Assembly: GCF_014203125.1 (NCBI RefSeq)
Contig: NZ_JACHIH010000004.1
Location: 186,001-250,000, forward strand
Direction of reading: 5' to 3'
Length of the DNA: 64,000 bases
Source of the DNA: Rhodopseudomonas rhenobacensis
GTDB lineage: Bacteria; Pseudomonadota; Alphaproteobacteria; Rhizobiales; Xanthobacteraceae
Below the pieces are notes generated by a model. The model had not been told where the DNA came from. It saw only the letters and a list, made by a program, of their open reading frames with translations, and made no database searches. Both the position numbers and the translations under genes were made by a program. Shown here in pieces: positions 47,753 to 55,655 of this stretch; positions within the stretch are counted from its first letter, which is position 1; each line of letters opens with the position of its first letter.

Positions 47753-48709
47753 CTACTTCAGCGGCGGCACCGCGTCGTCCGCCGGCGCAGGCGCCGGTGC
47801 AGGCGACGACGGGGCCGGCGCGGCCGGCTGCTCGGAAACCGAAGAGCGCGGGCTCGCCGCGGGCTCGCTGTCAGCCTTCGGCGCCGGCGTCACCGCCGGC
47901 ACCGGATCGGAGCGCAGCGGCACGGCGCCCTCGCCCTTGGCGGGTTCGGACGCCGCCGGCTCGGCCGGCTTGGCCGGTTCGGACCTGACCGGTTCGGACT
48001 TGGGAGCCTCGGACTTCGGAGCCTCGGACTTGGGAGCCTCGGACTTCGGCGTCTCAGCCTTCGGTGCCTCAGACTTCGCGGGTTCGGACTTCGCGGGTTC
48101 GGACTTCGCGGGTTCGCTCTTGGAAGCATCGGCCGGGCTCGCCGGCTGTTCGCGACGCTGCTTGCCCTTCTTGCCCTTCTGCCGCGGCGCCGGCTTCTCC
48201 TCGACCACCGCGGGCGCTTCGCCTTCGATGGCGGGCGCGGCGACCGCCGGCTTTTCCTGCTCCGGCTTGGCTTGGCGCTTGGCGTTGCGTTTGCGGCGGC
48301 CGGGCGCGGCCTCCTGCGGCGGCAAACCTTCGGCGTCGGCGGGCCTCGCGGCGTCCGGCTGTTGCGCCTCCTGGCGCTGCCGGCGGCTCGGCCGGGTCTC
48401 GGCCTGCTCCGGCTTGGCCGGGGCGACGCCGTGGCGCGTATCGGTCGCGCCGTTGGAAATCAGGTAGGAACTCAGCAGCCCCGCCATGTCGCTGCTGGTG
48501 GTGTAGTGCTGGCGCAGATAGCCTGGCAGCGACCCCGGCGGCACCGTGCGCAACAGCCCGCGCGGGCTCTTGTGGCACACCGTGCAGGCGCCGGCGAAAA
48601 TCTGCGACGGGCTCTTTCCGGCTTCGAGGTTCTGAGCCTGCGTGGGCGCGGCCGCGGCTGCACCGATCAGCAGCACAACCGTCGCTAAACTGAGCGCTCG
48701 GCTCGACAT
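47753..48709 (-). CDS. secreted c-type cytochrome with pentapeptide-repeat tail
   Basis: 318 residues. The signal peptide ends near TQA (residue 25). One heme motif, GACTVCHK, gives Cys42, Cys45 and His46; Met at about residue 76 (SSDMAG) is a possible axial ligand. Everything after about residue 95 is low-complexity: Pro-Arg-Gln-rich, then a Lys-Ser-Glu-Pro/Ala tandem of five-residue units (SEPAK, SEAPK) over residues about 193-255, then Ala-Pro. A small cytochrome with a long, probably unfolded, envelope-spanning tail. Redox partner unknown. The gene interrupts the usual rplI-dnaB neighbourhood on the opposite strand. Confidence 0.8.
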   Translation of the reverse strand: MSSRALSLATVVLLIGAAAAAPTQAQNLEAGKSPSQIFAGACTVCHKSPRGLLRTVPPGSLPGYLRQHYTTSSDMAGLLSSYLISNGATDTRHGVAPAKPEQAETRPSRRQRQEAQQPDAARPADAEGLPPQEAAPGRRKRNAKRQAKPEQEKPAVAAPAIEGEAPAVVEEKPAPRQKGKKGKQRREQPASPADASKSEPAKSEPAKSEPAKSEAPKAETPKSEAPKSEAPKSEAPKSEPVRSEPAKPAEPAASEPAKGEGAVPLRSDPVPAVTPAPKADSEPAASPRSSVSEQPAAPAPSSPAPAPAPADDAVPPLK

Positions 48710-48950
48710 GCAATCCTCCTGAAGTGGGTAGCGCCGGCTGCGCGGCGGTCACCTTTTAGCGGATTGAGCCGTGAATGGAAGCACGCAGATGACGTATCTG
48801 CTTCGACATGGAGGGTATGTTGCCGCCCCGCACTACAGCATGGCCGCTGGGAGAATTCGCCGGATCATCGGCGTGTCGCAATCGACACGAGGAAAGCGTG
48901 CGGCCTGCTACTCAGTCAGGATGCCGTGACGCTGAATAGCCGCGACGACA

Positions 48951-49211
48951 TTACGCGTGAAGAAACTCGACTTCCCGCGACCGAACGACGTCGGCGTCCA
49001 CGGTTTCAGCCGGCTGGCGAATGACCGAGGCGAGCGGCGCTCGCGGATCGATCGCGCAGGGCCGCGCCAGAAATTCCTCGGCGGCGGCAAGCAGGGCGGG
49101 ATTGCAGGGCAGCGCCTGGGCAGCGGGGGATGAGACCGCTTCGATGGCTTCGAGCAAGCCGACCAGCCAGGAGCCGTCTCGACGATTCTGCAACTGCACC
49201 TGCTGGGTCAT
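48951..49211 (-). CDS. small unknown protein
   Basis: 86 residues from the ATG at 49211, with GAGGGCAG seven bases upstream. MTQQVQLQNRRDGSWLVGLLEAIEAV, then PCNPALLAAAEEFLARPCAIDPRAPLASVIRQ, looks like a compact soluble helical protein with two Cys. I know no family. The good ribosome site and sensible composition favour a real gene, but opposite-strand coding was also considered and is weaker. Confidence 0.5.
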   Translation of the reverse strand: MTQQVQLQNRRDGSWLVGLLEAIEAVSSPAAQALPCNPALLAAAEEFLARPCAIDPRAPLASVIRQPAETVDADVVRSREVEFLHA

Positions 49212-49597
49212 GGTCTGCCCTCGGTTTCCCGGACATTAACCCGATCTTAGCAAATCGGTTCCTGAATGTCCGGCCGCCTCTTCTGTTTTTTTACCCGACC
49301 CGGTTCTCGGAACGCTTAAACCGATCGGTGCAATTGTCTTGACCGCCTGCACGCCTGAACTTCGGAGTGGACCGTCCGGTCGCGGCAACAATGCGTCGGC
49401 GGAACGGCGCAAATGGTTCATTCGGCAACACCGCGCTGCGGCCAAGCGGCGCACGTCAAGCCCTATGAGGGTCGCGGCAGCCCCGTGATTCCCCGATGTG
49501 TGAATCGGGCATAAGCCTGTATGACGCTTTCACACCGCCGGGGAATGGCGCTTTAGTCCCGCCCCGCTCACGTCAAATTCCGATAGACCTATAGACC
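49212..49597. other. gap upstream of dnaB
   Basis: 385 bases. The notable item is the composite hairpin at 49488-49546. No gene is convincing. Confidence 0.4.
49488..49546 (+). ncRNA. candidate structured leader upstream of dnaB
   Basis: Two stacked stems: ATTCCCCG (49488-49495) with CGGGGAAT (49539-49546), and GTGTGAA (49498-49504) with TTCACAC (49529-49535), enclosing a 24-base loop. The 3' end is 51 bases before the dnaB ATG. Could be a regulatory leader, a processing site or a terminator-like stem. Not a known riboswitch by sight. Confidence 0.4.
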
Positions 49598-51094
49598 ATG
49601 GCAGCCATCGATTCGAACGTTCTGAAGCTCGCGCCGGAACCGGGCACGCCCGCCTACCGCATGGCGCCGCACAACATCGAGGCGGAACAGAGCGTTCTCG
49701 GCGCCATCCTGATCAACAACGACGCGTTCTACCGGGTCTCGGATTTCCTCAAGCAGGAACATTTCTTCGAGCCGATCCACCAGACCATCTACGACACCGC
49801 GGCGAGCCTGATCCGCGCCGGCAAGGTCGCCACCCCGGTGACGCTGAAAACCTTCCTGCCCGCCGACACCGATCTCGGCGGCATCACCGTCGGGCAATAT
49901 CTGGCCCGGCTCGCCGCCGAAGCCACCACCATCATCAACGCCCATGATTACGGCCGCACCATCTACGAACTGGCGCTGCGCCGCGACCTGATCGGCATCG
50001 GCACCGACATGGTCAACGTCGCCTATGACGCTCCGGTGGATTTCGCCCCGAAGGCGCAGATCGAGGACGCCGAGCGCCGGCTGTACGAACTCGCGGAATC
50101 CGGCCGCTATGACGGCGGCTTCCAGAAATTCTCCCAGGCGCTGACCACCGCGGTCGACATGGCGGCGGCGGCGTTCCAGCGCGACGGCCGGTTGTCCGGC
50201 ATCGCCACCGGGCTGCGCGACCTCGACAACAAGATGGGCGGGCTGCAGCACTCCGACTTGATCATCGTCGCCGGCCGCCCTGGCATGGGCAAGACCGCGC
50301 TCGCCACCAACATCGCCTACAACATCGCCCGCGCCTATCGCGGCGAGATCCAGGCCGACGGCAGCAACAAGACCGTCAATGGCGGCATCGTCGGGTTCTT
50401 CTCCTGCGAAATGTCGGCCGAACAGCTCGCCACCCGTATTCTCGCCGAGCAGACCGGGATTTCCTCGGCCTCGATCCGCCGCGGCGGCATCACCGAGAGC
50501 GATTTCGACAAGATCCGCGACTACTCGATCGAGCTGCAGTCGCTGCCGCTCTATGTCGACGAAACCGGCGGCCTGTCGATTTCGCAGCTCACCGCGCGGG
50601 CGCGGCGCTTGAAGCGGCAGAAGGGCCTCGACCTGATCATCGTCGACTATATCCAGCTGTTGCAGGGAAGCGGCAAACGCTCCGACAACCGCGTGCAGGA
50701 AGTCACCGAGATCACCACCAGCCTGAAGGCGCTGGCCAAAGAGCTCAACGTCCCGGTGATCGGGCTGTCGCAGCTGTCGCGTCAGGTGGAGAGCCGCGAC
50801 GACAAGCGGCCGCAATTGTCCGACTTGCGTGAATCCGGCTCGATCGAGCAGGACGCCGACGTGGTGATGTTCGTGTATCGCGAAGAATATTATCTGCAGA
50901 ACAAGGAGCCGCGCCCCGGCACGCCGGAGCACGAAAAATGGACCACCGACATGGATCTGGTCCACGGCAAGGCCGAAGTCATCATCGGCAAGCAGCGCCA
51001 CGGCCCCACCGGCACCGTCGAACTGCAGTTCGAGGGCCAGTTCACCCGCTTCAGCGACCTCACCAACGACGCTCACCTGCCCGACCGCATGTGA
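49598..51094 (+). CDS. dnaB: replicative DNA helicase
   Basis: 498 residues. It unwinds DNA ahead of the replisome as a hexamer. The N-terminal helical collar begins RMAPHNIEAEQSVLGAILINNDAFYRVSDFL; the RecA-like motor has Walker A VAGRPGMGKTALA near residue 225, VGFFSCEMSAEQLATR, Walker B-like LDLIIVDYIQLLQG near 345, and SQLSRQVESRDDKRPQLSDLRESGSIEQDADVVMFVYREEYY. The length is typical. No intein. Confidence 0.97.
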   Translation: MAAIDSNVLKLAPEPGTPAYRMAPHNIEAEQSVLGAILINNDAFYRVSDFLKQEHFFEPIHQTIYDTAASLIRAGKVATPVTLKTFLPADTDLGGITVGQYLARLAAEATTIINAHDYGRTIYELALRRDLIGIGTDMVNVAYDAPVDFAPKAQIEDAERRLYELAESGRYDGGFQKFSQALTTAVDMAAAAFQRDGRLSGIATGLRDLDNKMGGLQHSDLIIVAGRPGMGKTALATNIAYNIARAYRGEIQADGSNKTVNGGIVGFFSCEMSAEQLATRILAEQTGISSASIRRGGITESDFDKIRDYSIELQSLPLYVDETGGLSISQLTARARRLKRQKGLDLIIVDYIQLLQGSGKRSDNRVQEVTEITTSLKALAKELNVPVIGLSQLSRQVESRDDKRPQLSDLRESGSIEQDADVVMFVYREEYYLQNKEPRPGTPEHEKWTTDMDLVHGKAEVIIGKQRHGPTGTVELQFEGQFTRFSDLTNDAHLPDRM

Positions 51095-51222
51095 GCCCTT
51101 CGGCGCGCGGTGTTGAACCGCGGTTCCGCCGTGCGTAATGTTGCCGCGTTCGCCAGCCATGCTGCCGCGGCTCGCGCGACCACCGCGGCTGTGCGATGCC
51201 AGCGCAGGAATCCGTTACAATC

Positions 51223-52431
51223 ATGAACGTCGTCCCCAATCCGAAGTCGATCGCTCCCGAGTCTCCCGTCGCCGCGTCAGCGGGGCCGGCCGAGGCCGCC
51301 GCCACCGGCGTGCTCAGCATCGACCTCGACGCGCTGGTGGCGAACTGGCGCAAGCTGGAAAAGACCGCGGTGCCTTCGGAATGCGCCGGCGTGGTCAAGG
51401 CCGACGCCTATGGCTGCGGCGTCGGCCCGGTGTCGCGCGCGCTATTGTCCGCCGGCTGCAAGACCTTCTTCGTCGCCACGCTGGAGGAAGCCCGCGAGCT
51501 GCGCGGCGCGGCGCCTTCCGCCGCGATCTACGTGCTCGACGGGTTCTTGCCGAACTGCGGCGACGCCTATGCCGAGCTCGACTGCAAGCCGGTGATCGGC
51601 AGCCTCGACGAACTCGCCGAATGGGATTCGTTCTGCCGCCGCAGCTTCTGGAAGGGCGGCGCCGCGATCCATATCGACACCGGCATGAACCGGCTCGGGC
51701 TCGGCATCGCCGAGGCCGAAGGCATCGTGCCGCGGATCACCGCGGGCGATCACGGCATCACCCTGGTGATCAGCCATCTGGCCTGCGCCGAGACGCTGAA
51801 CCATCCGCTCAACGCCAAACAGGCGACCAATTTCCGCGCCATCGCCGGCGCGTTTTCCGGCGTGCCGTCGTCGCTGTCGGCGTCGTCGGGGATCTATCTC
51901 GGCCCGCAATTCCACTTCGACCTGGTGCGGCCGGGTGCTGCGCTCTACGGCATCAACCCGACGCCGGAGGCCGACAATCCGATGCAGCCGGTGGTCACCT
52001 TGAAGTCGCGCATCCTGCAGGTCCGCGAGGTCGCGCGCGGCGACACCGTGGGCTATGGCGCGACCTGGACGGCGCGGCGGCCGACACGGATCGCGGTGGT
52101 CGCCGCGGGCTATGCCGACGGCTACTTCCGCGCCGCCGGCTCCAGCGACGGCACCCGCGGCGCCGACGTGATCATTGCGGGCCAACGCTGCCCGGTGGCC
52201 GGGCGGATCTCGATGGATCTTTTGGCGGTCGACATCACTGACCTCGCGCCGAACGCCGCGCGGCGCGGCCACCTGGCGACGCTGATCGGCGACGGCATCA
52301 CCGTCGACGAGCTCGCGCATCATTTCGGCAGCATCGGCTACGAGGTCTTGACCAGCCTCGGCAAGCGCTACGCCCGGCAGTACAAAGGCGGCGCCGCAAA
52401 CCTCACCCCGACCGAACCAATGATGAAATAG
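51223..52431 (+). CDS. alr: alanine racemase
   Basis: 402 residues from the ATG at 51223 (an ATG at 51196 would add nine). It makes D-alanine for peptidoglycan. The PLP lysine is in AGVVKADAYGCGVGP near residue 59; the second catalytic base Tyr is in DTVGYGATWTA near residue 280; RPGAALYGINP and GRISMDLLAVDITD are family blocks. An Ala-rich leader of about 25 residues precedes the fold. It follows dnaB after 128 bases, a common order in alphaproteobacteria. Confidence 0.95.
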   Translation: MNVVPNPKSIAPESPVAASAGPAEAAATGVLSIDLDALVANWRKLEKTAVPSECAGVVKADAYGCGVGPVSRALLSAGCKTFFVATLEEARELRGAAPSAAIYVLDGFLPNCGDAYAELDCKPVIGSLDELAEWDSFCRRSFWKGGAAIHIDTGMNRLGLGIAEAEGIVPRITAGDHGITLVISHLACAETLNHPLNAKQATNFRAIAGAFSGVPSSLSASSGIYLGPQFHFDLVRPGAALYGINPTPEADNPMQPVVTLKSRILQVREVARGDTVGYGATWTARRPTRIAVVAAGYADGYFRAAGSSDGTRGADVIIAGQRCPVAGRISMDLLAVDITDLAPNAARRGHLATLIGDGITVDELAHHFGSIGYEVLTSLGKRYARQYKGGAANLTPTEPMMK

Positions 52432-52477
52432 ACAGCGCTCCGAGGGTGCCGTATGGGGATGCCTCGGCGCGTCTTCT

Positions 52478-53686
52478 ATGGACCCAGTTATGTGTGTTAA
52501 ATCGGACCAAGCATTAGATCATCCTCCGGCGATGCGGCGCGATGAAGTGCGCTACCGGGTGCGGCAGCAGTCGCTGCTGGTGGAGTTTGGCCGCGCCGCC
52601 ATGCAAACCCGCGACTTCGGTCAAATCCTGCAACGCGCGACCGAGCTCAGCGCGCAGGGACTGGAGACGAAATTCGCAAAAGTGCTGGAGTACATCCCGG
52701 AGGACAAGCGCCTGCTGGTCCGCGCTGGCGTGGGATGGTCAGCAGGAACGGTCGGCATTGTGTCGCTCGGCGCAGACGTTGAATCGCCCGCCGGCTTTGC
52801 CTATCAGACCGGCAAGACCGTGATTTCCAACCATCTGGAGAGCGAAACCCTCTTCCGCACGCCACGATTGCTCGCCGATCACGGCATCAAACGCGCCATC
52901 AACGTGCTGATCCCACAAGGCGGCGAAGGCAACGAGCCGTTCGGGGTTCTCGAGGTTGACAGCGCCGAGCCCGGCCAATTCGACCAGGGCGACGCCTACT
53001 ATCTGGACGCGTTTGCGGGACTTCTCGGCATCGCCATCGAGCGTCAGCAAGCCGACGCCGAGCTGCAGCGCGCGCTGGAGCACCAGGCGCTGCTGACCCG
53101 GGAGATGAGCCACCGCGTCAAGAACAGTCTGACCTCGGTGGTCGGGCTGTTGCGGGTGCAGGCGCGCGGCGCGGTGTCTCAGGACGTCAGAGATGCGCTG
53201 GAAGACGCCAGCTCGCGCGTCGCCACCATCGCGCAGGTCCACGATCATCTGTGGCGCGGCAGCAGGATCGGCTTCGTCGAGCTGACCAATTTCATGACCG
53301 AGCTGTGCAAGAATCTGCAGGCCAACGCGGTGGGCCATGTGCTGCGCTGCGACGTCGACCCGATGTCGATCTCCGCCGACCATGCCATCCCGCTCGGCCT
53401 GATGATCAACGAGCTGGTCACCAACGCGGTGAAATATGCCTATCCCGACGGTCATGGCGTGATCGAGGTCATCTCGCGCGAGATCGACGGCCATCTGCAA
53501 CTCACGGTGGTCGATTACGGTGTCGGCCTGCCGCCGGGATTCGATATCGATGAGCCGCGCGCCAGCCTCGGCTTCAAGGTGATCAATGGTCTGGCTCGCC
53601 AGGTCGATGGTCAACTCAAGGTCGAAAGTAGTGCTGCGGGCGGCGCCCGCTTCGTGCTCGACCTGCCGATTCTTCCGGTTAATTGA
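52478..53686 (+). CDS. orphan soluble sensor histidine kinase (GAF-HisKA_2)
   Basis: 402 residues with no membrane segment. A GAF sensor domain covers residues about 30-190. The HisKA_2 dimer helix has the phospho-accepting His at residue 212 (REMSHRVKNSLTSVVGLL). The HATPase domain has the N box INELVTNAVKYAYPDGHG near 310 and DYGVGLPPGF, with no transmitter receiver domain. No response regulator is adjacent, so its partner is elsewhere; HisKA_2/HWE kinases often feed the general stress PhyR system in alphaproteobacteria, which is only a suggestion here. It separates alr from radA. Confidence 0.92.
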   Translation: MDPVMCVKSDQALDHPPAMRRDEVRYRVRQQSLLVEFGRAAMQTRDFGQILQRATELSAQGLETKFAKVLEYIPEDKRLLVRAGVGWSAGTVGIVSLGADVESPAGFAYQTGKTVISNHLESETLFRTPRLLADHGIKRAINVLIPQGGEGNEPFGVLEVDSAEPGQFDQGDAYYLDAFAGLLGIAIERQQADAELQRALEHQALLTREMSHRVKNSLTSVVGLLRVQARGAVSQDVRDALEDASSRVATIAQVHDHLWRGSRIGFVELTNFMTELCKNLQANAVGHVLRCDVDPMSISADHAIPLGLMINELVTNAVKYAYPDGHGVIEVISREIDGHLQLTVVDYGVGLPPGFDIDEPRASLGFKVINGLARQVDGQLKVESSAAGGARFVLDLPILPVN

Positions 53687-53710
53687 AGCCACGCCATCGA
53701 CGCCCACGGG

Positions 53711-53790
53711 GTAGCCCGGATGAGCGTAGCGACATCCGGGTGTTGCGCGTCGAGCCGCGCCCGGCATAACGCTGCGCTGACGCGGGCTGC
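53711..53790. repeat. dispersed repeat, family C copy 1
   Basis: GTAGCCCGGATGAGCGTAGCGACATCCGGG with the matching CATAACGCTGCGCTGACGCGGGCT; copies at 54378-54450 and, partial, at 55468-55498. Confidence 0.8.
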
Positions 53791-53795
53791 CTGCT

Positions 53796-53829
53796 GCGAT
53801 TGACGTCCAGCGATTGACGTCCAGCGATG
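53796..53829. repeat. 14-base tandem repeat
   Basis: GCGATTGACGTCCA occurs twice in a row (53796-53809, 53810-53823), then a truncated third copy starting GCGATGA. Confidence 0.8.
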
Positions 53830-53868
53830 ATCGTCGGCGCGCCAGTTCGCAGGCACGCCCGCGCGGCC

Positions 53869-54126
53869 TCACTCGTCGTCGGCGGCGAGCATCAGGAACG
53901 CGGTGACCGCAGCACCGAGCCCGAGATGCACCGAGACGCCGACCACGAACCACGCTTCCAGCGTGCGCGGTGCGACGCTGTTTTCGATCATGCCGTGCAG
54001 GCCGAACATGTTCTTGAACAGCAACACCAGCGCGAACGCCGCGCCGAGCGCCGCGCCGAACGCGAACTGCCCCGCGAGCTGCCGCAGGATGTACTGCTCT
54101 TTGCGCTTGTACGGCTTCGACGGCAT
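53869..54126 (-). CDS. small two-helix membrane protein
   Basis: 85 residues from the ATG at 54126. Basic start KPYKRKEQYILRQLAGQ, then two hydrophobic segments (FAFGAALGAAFALVLLF and FVVGVSVHLGLGAAVTAFLMLAA), likely with both ends in the cytosol. It is a conserved-looking hypothetical of this bacterial group; no function is known. It is convergent with the histidine kinase gene across repeats. Confidence 0.7.
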   Translation of the reverse strand: MPSKPYKRKEQYILRQLAGQFAFGAALGAAFALVLLFKNMFGLHGMIENSVAPRTLEAWFVVGVSVHLGLGAAVTAFLMLAADDE

Positions 54127-54540
54127 GGTGGGTGCTCTGTGGTTGCTCCGGCCCTGCCGGCCAGTCTGCCATCAAAACGCGGTCGCAGCCAAGCCTCCCG
54201 CCGCCCGGAATGGCCAGGAATGCCCCCTTCGTCCGCGCCGTCGGCCGGTTGCCTGTTGCTGGCCGACCGCCTCGCCCGCGGGCGCCTCGCTCACCACCGG
54301 GGCGACTTCCTCGCTCGGGCTCTATGCTCGACGTCGGTGACGTCCCAGCAGGCCGACGCTTGGTCGTTGACCCGTCTGTAGCCCGGATAAGCGAAGCGCC
54401 ATCCGGGTCTTGTCATTGCCACCCGCATATCGCTGCGCTCATGCGGACTACTCGCTACTCGCTACCTGAATTCCTGAGACAGAACAGAACATCGCTAGTA
54501 AGATCAGCCATGACGGGTTCACAGGGGTGTTTCTGATCCA
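54127..54540. other. repeat-containing gap before an unknown gene
   Basis: Contains repeat family C copy 2 and A+T-richer DNA leading into the unknown gene at 54541. No other gene is supported. Confidence 0.5.
54378..54450. repeat. dispersed repeat, family C copy 2
   Basis: GTAGCCCGGATAAGCGAAGCGCCATCCGGG, then CGCATATCGCTGCGCTCATGCGG; same family as 53711-53790. It lies just upstream of the A+T-rich gene at 54541. Confidence 0.8.
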
Positions 54541-55422
54541 ATGTCTTACAGCGGTCGGTTATTCATCGTTGCGCTTGGAGGATGTCTAGTAGCGTGGTTG
54601 GCATTACCCCAAATTCCCCAAGGGGAATTGGATCAATCCGTTCCCTCAGAACAGCAACAACAGACCGGCGTCAAGAAAGACCAGTCCCGCGGCGCGGATG
54701 TCGAACCTAGTGGGAAGCAGCCAACTGCCGAGCAGAACAAAACTAAGGCCGAAATTTATAAGCGGGCCTGCGAAAAACCCAAGGACTCCAATGATGCGCA
54801 ACTCTGTGAGCAATGGCGCGCCGCTGTAGCTGCGGAAGCCCAAGTTAGCCTCAACAGGCTGGGGACGTGGTTTTTGTTCGGGACGCTCATCTTCACCGGC
54901 ATAGCGGCGGCCGCGACGTACTTGACCGTCAGAACCATGAAAAGCACTGCAGAAAGGCAGTTGCGCGCTTATCTGTCGGTGGAGATAACAGGCTTCAATT
55001 TCGACCGCGATCCCAACAGAACACTCATCTGCAAAGCAGGTTTCAACATCAGGAATGACGGTCAGACACCGGCTTATGATGTTAGGACAAATGTGGATTT
55101 TCGTGTCGCCGAACAGCCCCTCATGAAGGATATGGAGCGCCCCAAAGATAACGTCCTCAGATACGAGAACTCCATATCTCCGAACCGGTTTCAGGAGGCG
55201 GGCGGCAGCAAGGCAATCCCCGTTGAGAAGCAGAGACTCCTGCCTGGGCAGAAGCTCTACTTCATCGGGTTGGTGCTGTACAAAGATGCCTTCGACGCGG
55301 AGCGTGAAACTTGGTTCTGCGGATATATCGATCAGTCCGACCTTATCATGGACCTTTCCCCAGGGCCGAAAACGATCCCCCTAACTTTTCGTTGGGCAGA
55401 ACGACACAACAAGACAACATGA
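54541..55422 (+). CDS. unknown membrane protein in an A+T-rich insert
   Basis: 293 residues. A signal-anchor helix (LFIVALGGCLVAWLALPQ) near the start, a charged segment (residues about 30-95, rich in Gln, Lys, Asp), a second helix (FLFGTLIFTGIAAAATYLTVRTM) and a C-terminal domain (RAYLSVEITGFNFDRD... and FIGLVLYKDAFDAERETWFCGYI) that is predicted beta-rich. This layout occurs in many unnamed accessory-region proteins. The base use is more A+T-rich than radA and the kinase, and repeats of family C lie on both sides. Function unknown. Confidence 0.72.
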   Translation: MSYSGRLFIVALGGCLVAWLALPQIPQGELDQSVPSEQQQQTGVKKDQSRGADVEPSGKQPTAEQNKTKAEIYKRACEKPKDSNDAQLCEQWRAAVAAEAQVSLNRLGTWFLFGTLIFTGIAAAATYLTVRTMKSTAERQLRAYLSVEITGFNFDRDPNRTLICKAGFNIRNDGQTPAYDVRTNVDFRVAEQPLMKDMERPKDNVLRYENSISPNRFQEAGGSKAIPVEKQRLLPGQKLYFIGLVLYKDAFDAERETWFCGYIDQSDLIMDLSPGPKTIPLTFRWAERHNKTT

Positions 55423-55467
55423 GTCACGAGACGCGGCCCGCTTGATGGTTTGCTCCCTAACGCCAGG

Positions 55468-55498
55468 CCCCGCATGTCGCTGCGCTCATGCTGGCTAC
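55468..55498. repeat. dispersed repeat, family C partial copy 3
   Basis: CCCCGCATGTCGCTGCGCTCATGCTGGCTAC corresponds to the right half of family C. It is on the downstream side of the unknown gene at 54541-55422. Confidence 0.65.
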
Positions 55499-55655
55499 CT
55501 GGCGTGGAATGCGACGCCGGGGTGATCGCGCCTTTTGGCCCTTCATGACGATGGCCTTCGAAGCCAGCTTGACTTCGTATGCGACACCCGAACAAATAGC
55601 GAACAAGAATTCCAGCATTGTCGCGAATCAGCGCGTTAACCACTCAGCGATTCCC

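Noticed and set aside
47990-48125. 15-base tandem repeats resembling a CRISPR or minisatellite
   Set aside because: They are coding repeats (SEPAK/SEAPK) in the cytochrome gene, in frame throughout.
48764-49024. Possible 86-codon plus-strand gene
   Set aside because: No ribosome site and unusual composition; the minus-strand gene at 48951-49211 has a better start.
49589-51160. 523-codon minus-strand frame opposite dnaB
   Set aside because: dnaB motifs are complete on the plus strand.
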